DNA of 64,000 nt from Rebecca billardiae RCC1528 (GCA_965240325.2 OZ251240.1:992001-1056000), one strand, 5' to 3'; numbered from the stretch's first letter, positions 11,224-23,697 are shown. Numbers and translations: made by a program. Notes: generated by a model from the sequence alone, not told the origin.

Positions 11224-13500
11224 GCTGCCGCCAAGGCGCGCGGTGGTGGTGCCGCTCGCACTCGGCGTGGCCGTGCTCGCCGCACACTCCATTCGCGCCA
11301 CCGCTCGCTGCCGCTCGCCCGCAGCGGGGCGAGCGCGCGCCCACACAACGCAACAGGCGCGCGATGGTGGTGGTGCTTGTTTGCTCGTGCTCGTCGTCGC
11401 TGCTGCCGCCGCCACGGCGCGCGGTGGTGGTGCCGCTTGCACTCGGCGTGGCCGTGCTCGCCGCGCACTCCATTCGCGCCGCCGCTCGCTGCCGCTCGCC
11501 CGCAGCAGGGCGAGTGCGCGCTCGCACAACGCAACAGGCGCGCGATGGTGGTGGTGCTTGTTTGCTCGTGCTCGTCGTCGCTGCTGCCGCCGCCACGGCG
11601 CGCGGTGGTGGTGCCGCTTGCACTCGGCCCGCCACGGCGCGTGGTGGTGGTGCCGCTTGCACTCGGCGTGGCCGTGCTCGCCACACGCTCCATTCGCGCC
11701 ACCGCTCGCTGCCGCTCGCCCGCAGCAGGGCGAGCGCGCGCCCGCACAACGCAACAGGCGCGCGATGGTGGTGGTGCTTGTTTGCTCGTGCTCGTCGTCG
11801 CTGCTGCCGCCGCCACGGCGCGCCGTGGTGGTGCCGCTTGCACTCGGCGTGGCCGTGCTCGCCGCCCGCTCCATTCGCGCCGTCGCTCGCTGCCGCCCGC
11901 CCGCAGCAGGGCGAGCGCGCACTCGCGCAGCCCAACAACAGCCTGCTGCCACACTGCCGCCGCGCTCGCTGCTGCCGCGCTCCTGCCTCGACGGCTCGCT
12001 GCCCGCTGCGCCTGCTGCCGCCACAGCACGCGGTGGTGGTGCCGCTTGCACTCGGCGTGGCCGTGCTCGCCGCACGCTCCATTCGCGCCGCCGCTCGCTT
12101 TTGCTGCCGCTCGCCCGCAGCAGGGCGAGCGCGCACTCGCGCAGCCCAACAACAGCCTGCTGCCACACTGCCGCCGCGCTCGCTGCTGCCGCGCTCCTGC
12201 CTCGACGGCTCGCTGCCCGCTGCGCCTGCTGCCGCCACAGCACGCGGTGGTGGTGCCGCGTGCACTCGGCGTGGCCGTGCTCGCCGCACGCTCCATTCGC
12301 GCCGCCGCTCGCCTTTGCTGCCGCTCGCCCGCAGCAGGGTGAGCGCGCACTCGCGCAGCCCAACAACAGCCGGCTGCCACACTGCCGCCGCGCTCGCTGC
12401 TGCCGCGCTCCTGCCTCGACGGCTCGCTGCCCGCTGCGCCTGCTGCCGCCACAGCACGCGGTGGTGGTGCCGCTTGCACTCGGCGTGGCCGTGCTCGCCG
12501 CACGCTCCATTCGCCCCGCCGCTCGCTGCCGCTCGCCAGCAGCAGGGCGAGCGCGCACTCGCGCAGCCCAACAACAGCCTGCTGCCACACTGCCGCCGCG
12601 CTCGCTGCTGCAGCGCTCCTGCCTCGACGGCTCGCTGCCCGCTGCGCCTGCTGCCGCCACAGCACGCGGTGGTGGTGCCGCTTGCACTCGGCGTGGCCGT
12701 GCTCGCCGCACGCTCCATTCGCGCCGCCGCTCGCTTTTGCTGCCGCTCGGCCGCAGCAGGGTGAGCGCACGCTCGCGCAGCTCGACACAGCCTGCTGCCA
12801 CACTGCCGCCGCGCTCGCTGCTGCCGCGCTCCTGCCTCGACGGCTCGCTGCCCGCTGCGCCTGCTGCCGCCACAGCACGCGGTGGTGGTGCCGCTTGCAC
12901 TCGGCGTGGCCGTGCTCGCCGCACGCTCCATTCGCGCCGCCGCTCGCTGCCGCTCGCCCGCAGCAGGGCGAGCGCGCACTCGCGCAGCCCAACAACAGCC
13001 TGCTGCCACACTGCCGCCGCGCTCGCTGCTGCCGCGCTCCTGCCTCGACGGCTCGCTGCCCGCTGCGCCTGCTGCCGCCACAGCACGCGGTGGTGGTGCC
13101 GCGTGCACTCGGCGTGGCCGTGCTCGCCGCACGCTCCATTCGCGCCGCCGCTCGCTTTTGCTGCCGCTCGCCCGCAGCAGGGTGAGCGCACGCTCGCGCA
13201 GCTCGACACAGCCTGCTGCAGCGCCGCCGCCGCGCTCGCCGCCGCCGCGCTCCGGCCTCGACAGCTCGCCGCCCGCTGCTGCCTCCTCGGCGCGCGGTGG
13301 CGGTGCCGCTGGCACTCGGCGTGGCCGTGCTCGCCGCACGCTCCATTCGCACCGCCGCTCGCTGCCGCTCGCCCGCAGCAGGGCGAGCGCGCGCTCGCGC
13401 AGCTCAACAACGGCCTGCGGCCGCCCCGCCGGCGCGCTCGCTGCCGCAGCGCTCCTGCCTCGACACTGCTCAGTCAGCGACGTTCTCTGCCTGACTGGCA
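11224..13500 (+). repeat. GC-rich satellite array 1
   Basis: Two related tandem families. At about 11.23-11.90 kb the units share GGTGGTGGTGCTTGTTTGCT and are about 180 bp, one of them truncated. At about 11.9-13.4 kb, units of roughly 206-215 bp share CTCCATTCGCGCC and GCTCCTGCCTCGAC. The array lacks stops in several frames on both strands, producing open frames up to 1163 codons whose translations are low-complexity Ala/Arg/Cys. I regard these as by-products of composition rather than genes. Confidence 0.9.
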
Positions 13501-13512
13501 CTTGGTTTTGGC

Positions 13513-14745
13513 GACTTTGTTTTGTTCCAGTTCCGCAGCATGCGTATGCTCGGCGGGGGGCGGCCCCTTCGCGGCTGCCCCGGGCTTTTCTGCCCCACTG
13601 GCCCGGGCTTTTCTGCCCGGGTGACTTTGTTTTGTTCCAGTTCCGCAGCATGCGTATGCTCGGCGGGGGGCGGCCCCTTCGCGGCTGCCCCGGGCTTTTC
13701 TGCCCGACTGGCCCGGGCTTTTCTGCCCGGGTGACTTTGTTTTGTTCCAGTTCCGCAGCATGCATATATGCTCGGCGGGGGGCGGCCCCTTCGCGGCTGC
13801 CCCGGGCTTTTCTGCCCGACTGGCCCGGGCTTTTCTGCCCGGGTAACTTTGTTTTGTTCCAGTTCCGCAGCATGCGTATGCTCGGCGGGGGGCGGCCCCT
13901 TCGCGGCTGCCCCGGGCTTTTCTGCCCGACTGGCCCGGGCTTTTCTGCCCGGGTAACTTTGTTTTGTTCCAGTTCCGCAGCATGCGTATGCTCGGCGGGG
14001 GGCGGCCCCTTCGCGGCTGCCCCGGGCTTTTCTGCCCGACTGGCCCGGGCTTTTCTGCCCGGGTGACTTTGTTTTGTTCCAGTTCCGCAGCATGCGTATG
14101 CTCGGCGGGGGGCGGCCCCTTCGCGGCTGCCCCGGGCTTTTCTGCCCGACTGGCCCGGGCTTTTCTGCCCGGGTGACTTTGTTTTGTTCCAGTTCCGCAG
14201 CATGCATATGCTCGGCGGGGGGCGGCCCCTTCGCGGCTGCCCCTGGCTTTTCTGCCCGACTGGCCCGGGCTTTTCTGCCCGGGTAACTTTGTTTTGTCCC
14301 AGTTCCGCAGCATGCGTATGCTCGGCGGGGGGCGGCCCCTTCGCGGCTGCCCCGGGCTTTTCTGCCCGACTGGCCCGGGCTTTTCTGCCCGGGTGACTTT
14401 GTTTTGTTCCAGTTCCGCAGCATGCGTATGCTCGGCGGGGGGCGGCCCCTTCGCGGCTGCCCCGGGCTTTTCTGCCCGACTGGCCCGGGCTTTTCTGCCC
14501 GGGTAACTTTGTTTTGTTCCAGTTCCGCAGCATGCGTATGCTCGGCGGGGGGCGGCCCCTCCGCGGCTGCTCCGGGCTTTTCTGCCCGACTGGCCCGGGC
14601 TTTTCTGCCCAGGTGACTTTGTTTTGTTCCAGTTCCGCAGCATGCATATGCTCGGCGGGGGGCGGCCCCTTCGCAGCTGCCCCAGGCTTTTCTGCCCTAC
14701 TGGCCCGAGCTTTTCTGCCCAGGTGACTTTGTTTTGTTCCTGTTC
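13513..14745 (+). repeat. 110-bp satellite array 2, about 11 copies
   Basis: Units begin GACTTTGTTTTGTTCCAG and repeat every 110 bp (one unit is 112 bp), ending in degenerate copies near 14.75 kb. Each unit contains CCCGGGC-TTTTCT-GCCCGGG, a perfect 7-bp stem with a 6-base loop, plus a shorter version of the same hairpin and the near-palindrome GCATGCGTATGC. Because 110 is not divisible by three, the frame rotates from copy to copy. Confidence 0.95.
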
Positions 14746-15028
14746 AGTTGAGCATGCAAATGCTCGGCGGAAAGCAGCTGCCCCATCCAGCTGCTGCAGG
14801 CTTTTCTGCCCGTCTGGCTGGGGCTGCTGCCTCTGGCTTTTCTGCCCAACGCACCGGCGCGCGCGTGCGCGCGCGCGCGCACAGGACACACACAACCTAC
14901 CCAAAAAAAAAAACCAAAAAAACACGAGGACGTGCCACCTCGCCACCTTCGGCCTCCTCCGTGTCGCTCGCCTCCAGCATCTCGCTGCAGCGCCCTCATC
15001 CTCAACGGGATCTCTCCTGCTCACAAAC

Positions 15029-15181
15029 GGGACCTTGCTGCCACACGCTGGCGCAGTCTGCGCGCAGCTTTGGCACCGTCGGCTCAGTCGCTCTTCCCGT
15101 CATCCAGGGACAAATCCCCACCTCACACAAGTATATATACACATCGATTGGCGCCGCTTCAATCTTTGTGCAGGAGGACAC
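15029..15181 (+). repeat. 153-bp direct repeat R2, copy A
   Basis: Matches 15635-15787 (offset 606) with sharp ends. It closes the composite unit that begins with R1 at 10904. Confidence 0.95.
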
Positions 15182-15205
15182 GTGGCGTTATAACGCAGTT
15201 ATAAC
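15182..15205 (-). repeat. Inverted-repeat arm, right boundary of composite copy A
   Basis: Carries GTGGCGTTATA, seven bases, then TATAAC: the reverse complement of the arm at 10852-10875 with identical spacing. It starts exactly where R2 copy A ends. Confidence 0.5.
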
Positions 15206-15228
15206 CGAATGTGTCGGGAGGCTGGAAG

Positions 15229-15548
15229 GTGATGCGTCGCAGTGTCGTGACAGCCAAGGCCAAGGGCCTCCATCGTCTACCTGATCCTGCAGGTAGTTGC
15301 TTCGTGCTGGTACGGCGCTCGAGATCATATCCAAGATCATCTGCAGTCATCCGAGTGGCAGCTTTCCAGTTCATCAAGCAACTAACCAGTCGAGCTCACA
15401 CAAATCGGCACTTTACGACCTTTCGCGCCGAGCTCACAAGCTGCTCATCAGTTACTGCCAGTCGGCCCCTTGCCTCATCATCAGCAAACGAGGCCCCATC
15501 TCCTTCGCCGTCGCGTGCTTCTTTGCTCGTGCTCGCTCGCTCGTCGCT
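15229..15548 (+). repeat. 320-bp direct repeat R1, copy B
   Basis: Second copy of 10904-11223. It is followed by an 86-bp unique spacer (15549-15634) and then R2 copy B, which gives the compact form of the composite unit. Confidence 0.95.
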
Positions 15549-15634
15549 CAACCCGCCATCCGCCCCTGCAGCCTCCGTTGTGGTTGACGAGCTTGCTGTT
15601 GTCAGGCCTGTGAGTGCTATGCTCGCCTGAGCCA

Positions 15635-15787
15635 GGGACCTTGCTGCCACACGCTGGCGCAGTCTGCGCGCAGCTTTGGCACCGTCGGCTCAGTCGCTCT
15701 TCCCGTCATCCAGGGACAAATCCCCACCTCACACAAGTATATATACACATCGATTGGCGCCGCTTCAATCTTTGTGCAGGAGGACAC
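15635..15787 (+). repeat. 153-bp direct repeat R2, copy B
   Basis: Second copy of 15029-15181. It ends where a TA/ATGT microsatellite begins. Confidence 0.95.
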
Positions 15788-15792
15788 ATATA

Positions 15793-15825
<33 letters not shown>

Positions 15826-16471
15826 ATTATTGTATAATTAATAACTGAATTTTGAATAATCAAGTCAATCGCGCAACGTGAGACTCTCAGTCTGCTGCCT
15901 CTGCTGCTCACTGCTACGTCTGTCTGCTGGCAACCGGCCGCCTGACGGCCATCGCCATCTCTGACGTCGGTGATCGCACCGTCCGTGCGGTCAGCCGCCG
16001 GCAGGCCCGAGCCCGGCCCCGCGCCACTCGCGGGGCGTCAACGATCACGCACGTTTGCCATCACGTCGACCCATCACCTTCTGCTGATGCGGGTGTTGGC
16101 GACGACGATGTCCACCACGCTGGTCGCGACAGCCTATGGCATTGCGGTGACGGGTTGACAAGTCCGAGCCTGAGACGGGCTGAGTCGCAGACCGACAGTT
16201 GGCGGGCCACGCCCGAGGACCTCTCTGATGCCCCGGCTGGTGACATCCTGACGCCGGCGATGGTGTCCGTCTACTCCACCATCGGGCGCTCGCCTCCACA
16301 CTCGTGCGCGGGTGGTGGGTGCACGGCACGGCAAAGGGCGGCGCGCGGTGGTCCAGCTGCCTCCGCCGGGCGTATCGTCAGCGCGCGGTGCACGCCACGC
16401 GCGTGCCCACAGCGCCGAGGCGGAGCCCGCCTCGCGCACGAGGAGGCCGCGCCCCGAGCGCCGGAGTACCA
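15788..16471. other. Intergenic stretch beginning with an ATGT microsatellite
   Basis: Starts with (TA)n and (ATGT)n at about 15788-15826, then an AT-rich patch, then ordinary GC-rich sequence. Short open frames exist but none has a recognisable product. Confidence 0.5.
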
Positions 16472-16639
16472 TCATCCCTCGGGTCGTCGAGCTGTGCGCT
16501 GCTCGAGCCACTCGCGGGCAGCCGCGCGATTGCGCACGCCGCGCTCGCCGTACATGGCCATGCCGATGCTGAGGTTGATGGCCGCGAAAGCAAGTGTTGT
16601 GACTCCCAGCGCGAAGAGGGCGGAGCGTGGGGCCGCCAT
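16472..16639 (-). CDS. Small single-pass membrane protein, unknown
   Basis: A 55-residue frame starting MAAPRSALFALG. It has one clear hydrophobic segment (about residues 6-30) followed by a charged, Arg-rich helix ending 'REWLEQRTARRPEG'. Length and shape resemble small accessory subunits of mitochondrial or plastid membrane complexes, but I recognise no family. It is divergent from the kinesin gene with 111 bp between start codons, which is the same arrangement as several sure gene pairs in this window and modestly supports it being real. A longer overlapping frame in another register has no such structure. Confidence 0.4.
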   Translation of the reverse strand: MAAPRSALFALGVTTLAFAAINLSIGMAMYGERGVRNRAAAREWLEQRTARRPEG

Positions 16640-16750
16640 CGTGGACACGCCGCCCCGGAGGGAACACGGCTTGGGGGCGCAGACGCAAATTCGTAGCAGG
16701 AGGCCCGCAGGCAAACCGTTCCGGCAAGGCGCGGCGCCGGGCGTATCCCC

Positions 16751-18370
16751 ATGGGGGAGGAGGAGAACGCCGCCGGCGAGGGCGACCACCCGACGGTGAA
16801 GAAGGCCGGCACCGCCATCGTCGCGAGCCAAGCGCTCGAGAAGAATGCGGCGCCGCCGACGTCGGTCAAGGTATGCCTGCGCGCGCGCGTGCGCGTGCAC
16901 TCGCGGCGCGCGCGGCGCGCGCGGCACGCGCACCGTTCGAGGCAAGGGTCGCGGCGCGGCGAAGCGCGCGGCGGCTCACTCGCGCGTCTGCCCTGCCACC
17001 TTGCTCTCCCTACTTTCAGGTGGCCGTCCGTGTCCGCCCGCAGAATCGTGCGCAGCGCCGCGCGGGCGCGTGGCGGGCGCGCGAGCGGCCGGCGCGGATG
17101 CCGAGCGCCTCCTGACGCGCGGCGTGCTCCCGGCGCCGGCGTGCGCGCAGCGCGCGAGATCTCGCAGGGGGAGGAGAACGTGGTGGACATGGGCGAGAAC
17201 GGTTACTGCTCGATCACCAACAAGAACGACCCGACGGGCAAGGTGCGCCGCGGCGCGCCTCGCGCGCTCGCGGCGCGCCGGCCGCACGCGCCGCGCTCGC
17301 GCCACTCACGCCACTCACGCCGCGCGCGCGCGCGCGCACGCGCGCTCGGCTCCGCGCTCGGTCGCGCGCAGATGCACGAGTTCACCTTCGACCACGCGTA
17401 CACCGAGGCCACCGAGCAGGCCACCGTGTACAACGACCTCGGCGCGCCCGTGCTGCACCGCGCGATCGCCGGCTGGAACGGTACCATCTTTGCGTACGGT
17501 CAGACGGGCTCGGGCAAGTCGCACTCGATGACGGGCCCGCCGACCGACCCGGGGATCATCCCGCAGCTCAACGACGAGATGTTCCGCCGCATCGGCGAGA
17601 TCAACGCCGCCGAGCCCGACCGCAAGTTCCTGGTGACGTGCTCGTTTATGGAGATCTATAACGAGGTGCTGTACGATCTGCTCGACCCTTCGATGAAGAA
17701 GGGGACGTCGAAGGACCGCTCGTACTCGCACCTCGACGTGAAGGAGCACCCGACGCTGGGCGTGTACGTCGCCGGGCTGCAGGAGATCGCCGTCGACTCG
17801 CACCACAAGATCAAGGAGCTGATGGACCAGGGCAACCAAATGCGCGCGGTCGCGGCGACCGCGATGAACGCGACCTCGTCGCGCTCGCACTCGATCTTCA
17901 TCATCCGGCTGCTGCAGAAGGAGGTGGTGGGCGGGCAGCAGAAGGACACGCGCGCGACGATCAACCTCGTCGACCTCGCCGGCTCCGAGCGCCAGGCCAA
18001 GACGGGCGCGACGGGCGAGCAGCTCAAGCAGGGCGCGAACATCAACAAGTCTCTCTCCGCGCTGGGCAACGTGATCAACGCGCTCGCGGAGCAGTGCAAG
18101 AAGCCGAACAAGAAGGTGTTCATCCCGTACCGCAACTCGAAGCTCACGCGCGTGCTGCAGGAGTCGCTCGGCGGCAACTCGGTCACCGTGATGCTCGCCG
18201 CGCTCTCGCCCGCCGCGTACAACTTTGACGAAACGCTCAACACGCTGCACTACGCCGAGCGGGCCAAGTCGATCCAGCTGAAGGCGCGGAAGAACACGCA
18301 GATGACGGAGGTGGGCCAGCTCAAGTCGCAGATCGAGGAGCTGCGCAAGCAGCTCGAGGAGGCGCAGAAG

Positions 18371-18411
<41 letters not shown>

Positions 18412-21400
18412 GGTCTCTGAGGAGGCGAAAGCGGAGCTGGAGACGAAGTATCAGGAGCAGCTTGCGGAGATGGACCTGGTGCTCAAGTCGCAGTTCGAGG
18501 AGAAGGCGCGGATCGCGAAGGAGCGCGAGGCGGAGCGGCAGGAGCTCATGCTCAAGCAGGCGGAGGAGAAGGAGGCGCTGCTGCGCGAGCAGGACGGACA
18601 GAGGCGCGCGGTGCTCGCCGCAGGCACGCGCGAGTGGGTGCGCGTGATCCTTCAGAACGCCCGCTCCGAGTCGGCGCCGTTCGCGCAGGCGATCGACGCG
18701 CTGAACGAGCAGCAGCTCAAGGCGCACGACCGGCTGGACGAGCAGCTCACCTTCATCGGCGTGCTCAAGACGGCGGTGCAGGCGGAGATCCGCACGTACG
18801 CGCGCACCGAGGCCGACCAGGCGTCGCTGCCGGTCGAGGAGCAGCTCGACGAAGCTTCGCGGAAAGTTCTGATGGACCAGATCCTGATCAAGCTGAAGAA
18901 CTTCAAGGAGGAGGCGGCGAAGGCGCTCAAGCTGCGCGAGGAGGTGGACGCCGTGCTCGGCCAGCTCGAGGCCGTCGTCGGCCAGCAGCGCGAGCAGATG
19001 CACGCGGAGCAAGAGGCGGCGCTCGCCGAAGAGTACGGCGAAGACACGCTCGGCCAGTACGAGCGGAAGCTTCGGGAGGACGCGCTCGCGCGCGTCGAGC
19101 GCGACTTCGAGCTGTTCTCGGAGTACGCGGCGGAGCACCGCGCCAAGATGCTCAACCCGATGGAGGACCCGACCGCCGTCTCCGCCATCAAGGAGCTGGC
19201 CTCCTCCCTTGACCTCACCGTGGGCGGCGAGCTCGGTCAGGTCGAGACGCGGCTCGCGGCACTCGAGGAGAAGGGGGCGGGCGCGGTCGACGCCGCGCAG
19301 CGCGAGGGGATGGCGAAGCGGGTGCAGGTGCTGCAGAAGGAGCAGAAGATCCTCAAGGAGGTGGCGACGCGCTCCGACCTCGCCAAGACGCTCCCCGCCA
19401 TCGTCCACGTCCTGCAAGGCGTGGTCACGCGCGCGGCCAAGCGGCTGACTGCCAAGGACAAGATGAAAGAGAAGACGCTGGCCGCCAAGGAGCAGCAGGT
19501 GCAGGACCTGCGCAAGGAGTCCGAGGCGATCCGGAAGGCGCTGTTCGACGAGAACGTCACGCTGAAGGAGGCGAACGAGCTGCTGTCGCAGGAGCTCGCC
19601 GCCGCGCGCGCGCACATCGCCGAGCTCGAGTCTTCGCTCTCGCTCGCGCGCGAGGCCGCCAACTCGGCCGCGGCCGCGGCCGCGGACGGCGGCGGCGGCG
19701 GCGCCGAGGCGCCGCGCGACGCGGCGGAGGTGGAGGCGGAGCGCGCCGAGCTGCTCGCGCGGATCGAGGCGATGGGCCGGCAGCTGTCCGAGGCGGGGCG
19801 CGCCGGCGCCAACGCCGACGACGACGGCGCCGCCGCGCACCGGCCCCCGGTCGTCACCGAGACGGTCACGGAGGAGGTCGCTCTTCTCGAGGATGGCGAG
19901 CGCGTGATCACGCGCGTCGTCACGCGCGACATCGTGCACGGCGGCGGCGGCGGTGGCGCTGGCGCTGGCGGGCAGGGGCAGCAGCCCGACGCGGCGGCGC
20001 TCGAGCTCGCGGAGCACGAGCGCTCCGCGTGGCGCGAGCTCGAGGCGCGCCTCCGCGCCGACGCGGACGCCGCGCGCTCGCTCGTCGAGGAGCGGGATGA
20101 AGCGCTTTCGCTCCGGGCGCTCGAGCTGGAGGAGGCGCAGGCGCGGATCGCCGAGCTGCTGCGCGGCGCGCCGGGCGGCGGCGGCGGTGGCGGCGAGGGC
20201 GGCGAGGGCAGCGAGCTCGAGATCCGCGGGATGGAGCTCGCCTCAAAGACGCGCGCGCTCGACGACCTCAGCCGCCAGCTGGCCGAACGAGACGCTGCGA
20301 TCGCCACGCTCGAGCAGCAGCTGCTGGCGGTGGCCGGCGCGGCGGACGAGCGCGACGCGCGCGCCGACGGCGGCGGCGGGCTGGGCGACGAGGGCGAGCC
20401 GGTGTCGCGCGGCGCGGCGCTCGCCGCGGCCGCCGCGCAGGCCGTCGCCGCCGCGGCGGGCGTGCACGACGGCGGTGCGGCGGAGGAGGCGATGGCGTCC
20501 GCCGCGGCCGCCGCCGTCGCCGCCGCGCTCGCCGACGGCGCCTCCGACGACCAGGCGCGCGCCGCGGCGATGGGCGCGGCGGCGGCGGCGCTGAAGGAGG
20601 CGGCGGGCCTCGAGCTCACGCCGGCGCAGCACCACGCCGCCGCCGACGCGCTCGCCGCCATTGACGCCGGCGTCGTCGCCGACGCGGCCGAGCACGCCGC
20701 CGCGGGCGGCGCGGGCGGCGGCGCGGGCGGCGGCGCGCACGCGCTCGGCAGCCGCGAGCAGCTGATTGTACGGGCGGCCGCGTTTGCCGCGGCGGCGGCG
20801 GTGGCGGCGGAGGGCGAGGAGCCGAGCGTGGAGGCGCGGCTCGCCGCGGCGCACGCCGCCGCCGAGGCCGTCGCCGCCGCCGCGCGCGCCGGGCACACCT
20901 CCGCCTCCGCGCTGAAGGGCGCGGCCGTGGACGCGGCGGTTGCGGCCGTCGGCGCGCACGCGGGCGCGGCGCTCGGCGCGGACGAGCGCGCGCGCGTCGC
21001 CGCGGCGGTGGACGCGGCGGCGGGCGTCGCGCCGGCGCACGCCGGGCTGTCCGCGTCGGACCGCGCGCTCGCCGCCGCCGCGGCGCAGGCCGCCGCCGAC
21101 TCGTCCGCCGCCCCGCTCAGCGGCGCGGCGCGCGAGCGTGTGGGGCGCGCGGCCGAGGCGGCGGTGGCGAGCGCGGCCGCGGACGGCGCGGACAGCGCGG
21201 CGCGCGCGGCCGCGGCGGCGAAGGCGGCGGTGCAGGCGGCGGCGCACGAGGCGGGCGGCGCGCCCGCCGACGCGGCCGCCGAGGCCGCCGTCGCCACCGC
21301 CGTGCGCGCCGTCTCCGAGGCGCAGCCCGGCTCTCACGCGGCCGCGCGCCGGCGCGCTCGGGTGATTGGCCTTGCGGCCGCGCGCGCCGCGGCGCTCGTG

Positions 21401-23663
21401 TCTGGCGCGGCGCTGAGCGATGCGCAGGGTGAGCACGTGGCGGCGCTGGCGGAGCGCGCGGTGCTCGGCGTGGCCGCGTCGGCGGCGGGCGGCGGGGCCG
21501 ACGCCGACGCGCGCGTGCTCGACGCCGCCGCCGACGCCGCCGCCGACGCCGTCGAGTTCGCCTCCGGCGCGCGGCTGGGCTCCGACGCGCGCGCGCGCAT
21601 CGCCGCGGCCGCGGCGGTCGGCGCCCGGCTCGCGGACGTCGCCGCGTCCGACGCGGGCTCGGGGCAGGCGCAGGCGCACGTCTCGGCGGCGGGGTACGTG
21701 AGCGGCGGCGCGCAGCCCGCGCCGCGCGCCGCCGCCGCCGCCGCGCTCGTCGCCGCCCTCGACGGGCGGGCGGGCGCAGGCGGGCTTGCCCTGGGCGCGG
21801 ACGCGCGCGCGCGCGTGTCCGCGGCCGCGGCGCGCGCGCTCGCCGACGCGGACGCCCGCGGGGAGATGCCGGCGTCGGCGGGCGCGCTCGCGGCGGAGGT
21901 GGCGGCGGCTGTGGAGGCGGCGCTCGCGGCGGAGGCCGGCGCCCCCCTCGACCCCGCGCACGCCGACGCCGTGCGGCTGCTCGCGGCGGTCGCGGCCGAG
22001 TCGAGCGGCGCGGCCGCGGCGGCGCACGCCGCGCCGCCCGCCGTCACCGCCGTCGCCCTCGCCGCCGTCTCCGCCGCGGCGGACGCGTCGGGCGTGCACG
22101 TCTCGGACGCGCAGCGCGCGCGCGCGCACGCGCTCGTCGAGCGCGCGATGCTCGCCGCGGGCGGCGGCGCGGACGTCTCCTCCGCCGCCGCGCACGCCGC
22201 GGCGGTGCAGGCCGCGTGCGCCGTCGTGGCTGAGGTGACGGGCGCGCCGGCACTGAGCGGCGAGCAGGTGGCGGCGGTGGAGGCGGCGGTGGCGCTGGCG
22301 TCGCGCGCGGCGCACGCCGCCGCGCCCGCGGCGGTGCGGATCCAGGCCGCCGCGCGCCGCCGCGCCGCCGTCACCGCCGCGGGCGCCGCGCACGCCGCCG
22401 CGCACGCCGCGGCGATCGCGGGCGGCGGCTCGCTAACTGCGGGCCAGCTCGCTGAGGTTCGGGCGGCGGCGGCGCACGCCATGGAGGAGGCGGAGGGGTC
22501 GGACGCGCTGGCGCAGCAGCGCGCGGCGGCGGCGGCGGCGGCGGACGCGATCGCGCTCGCCACCGGCACCTCGCTCGGCGAGGCCGAGCGCGCCGCGATC
22601 GCGCGCGCCGCCGCATTCGCCGCGGACACGGCGGATGCCGCCGCGCCCGAGCCAACGCCCGCCGCGCGCGCCGTTGCCGTCGCGGCGGCGCGCGCGGCGC
22701 TCTCGCTCGCCGCGGCGGCGCTCGACGGCGAGGGCGCGCAGCCGCCCGCGGCGGCGCGCGCCGCCGTCGAGGAGCGCGTGCTCGCCGCCGCGGGGCGCGC
22801 CTCCGCCGAGCCCGCCGACGCGCTTCATGCGCTTTTGGTCGAGACAGCAATCGCGGCAGTCGGCGGCGCGATGGGCGTGGCGCTGGACGAGGCGGCGGCG
22901 CGGCACGTGGCGGAGACGGCGCGCGTGGCGGCGGCGGCCGCGCCGGGCGCGGGCGGGCGGCGGCGCACGCTCACCGACGCCGCCGCCGCCGCCGACCCGA
23001 TGGCCGTGCGCATCCAGGCCGCCGCGCGGCGGCGCGCCGCGCGCGTGCGCGCCGCCGCGCGCGCCGCCGACGTGCCCCGCGCGCTCCCGCAGTCTGGCTC
23101 GAGCGGCGGCGGCGCGGCGGCGGCGGGCGGCGGCGGCGAGGGCGGCGCGCGCGGCAGCGGGCTGGACGAGAACCCGATCTTCGCGCAGCTCGCCAAGGCG
23201 CTCGGCGTCACCGGCGCCACCTCCGACTCGGGCGAGCAGCTGTATGCCGGCCTCCGACCAGACGAGCGCGCGCGCCTGCTCGAGATCGAGCTGAGATCGA
23301 AGGCTGCCGCGCTCACCGCGGCCGAGGACAAGATGGCGTCGCTGGTGCGCGAGAAGGCGGCGGCGGCGCGCTCGGCGGAGGAGGAGGTGTTCGCGCTCAA
23401 GTCCGAGCGGCTCGCGCTCAAGGAGACCGCGCTGCAGCACGAGGAGGCCGCGTATGCGGCGCAGGAGGAGAAGGCGCGGCTCGCACAGGCCAACTTGGAA
23501 CTTTCCGAGAAAGTCTTTTCGCTCGAGCAGCGGCAGCGGCTGCACGAGGAGCGCGCGGAGGCGGCGGAGGCCGAGCTCGCCGCGCGCCGGCTCTCGGGCG
23601 CGGCGGACGAGGCGTCCGCCGGCGCAGCCGACGCCAACGTCGACTCGGAGGTCGACGATCCCA

Positions 23664-23697
<34 letters not shown>

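Noticed and set aside
10904-14647. Open frames of 779, 741, 906 and 1163 codons on both strands of the repeat island
   Set aside because: They follow the tandem satellite units, overlap on opposite strands, translate to low-complexity Ala/Arg/Cys/Gly and have no domain. Stop-free GC-rich repeats explain them.
17315-22405. Minus-strand frames of 900 and 720 codons opposite the kinesin
   Set aside because: Shadows of the kinesin and its Ala-rich tail; low-complexity Arg/Leu/Ala/Gly with no domain.
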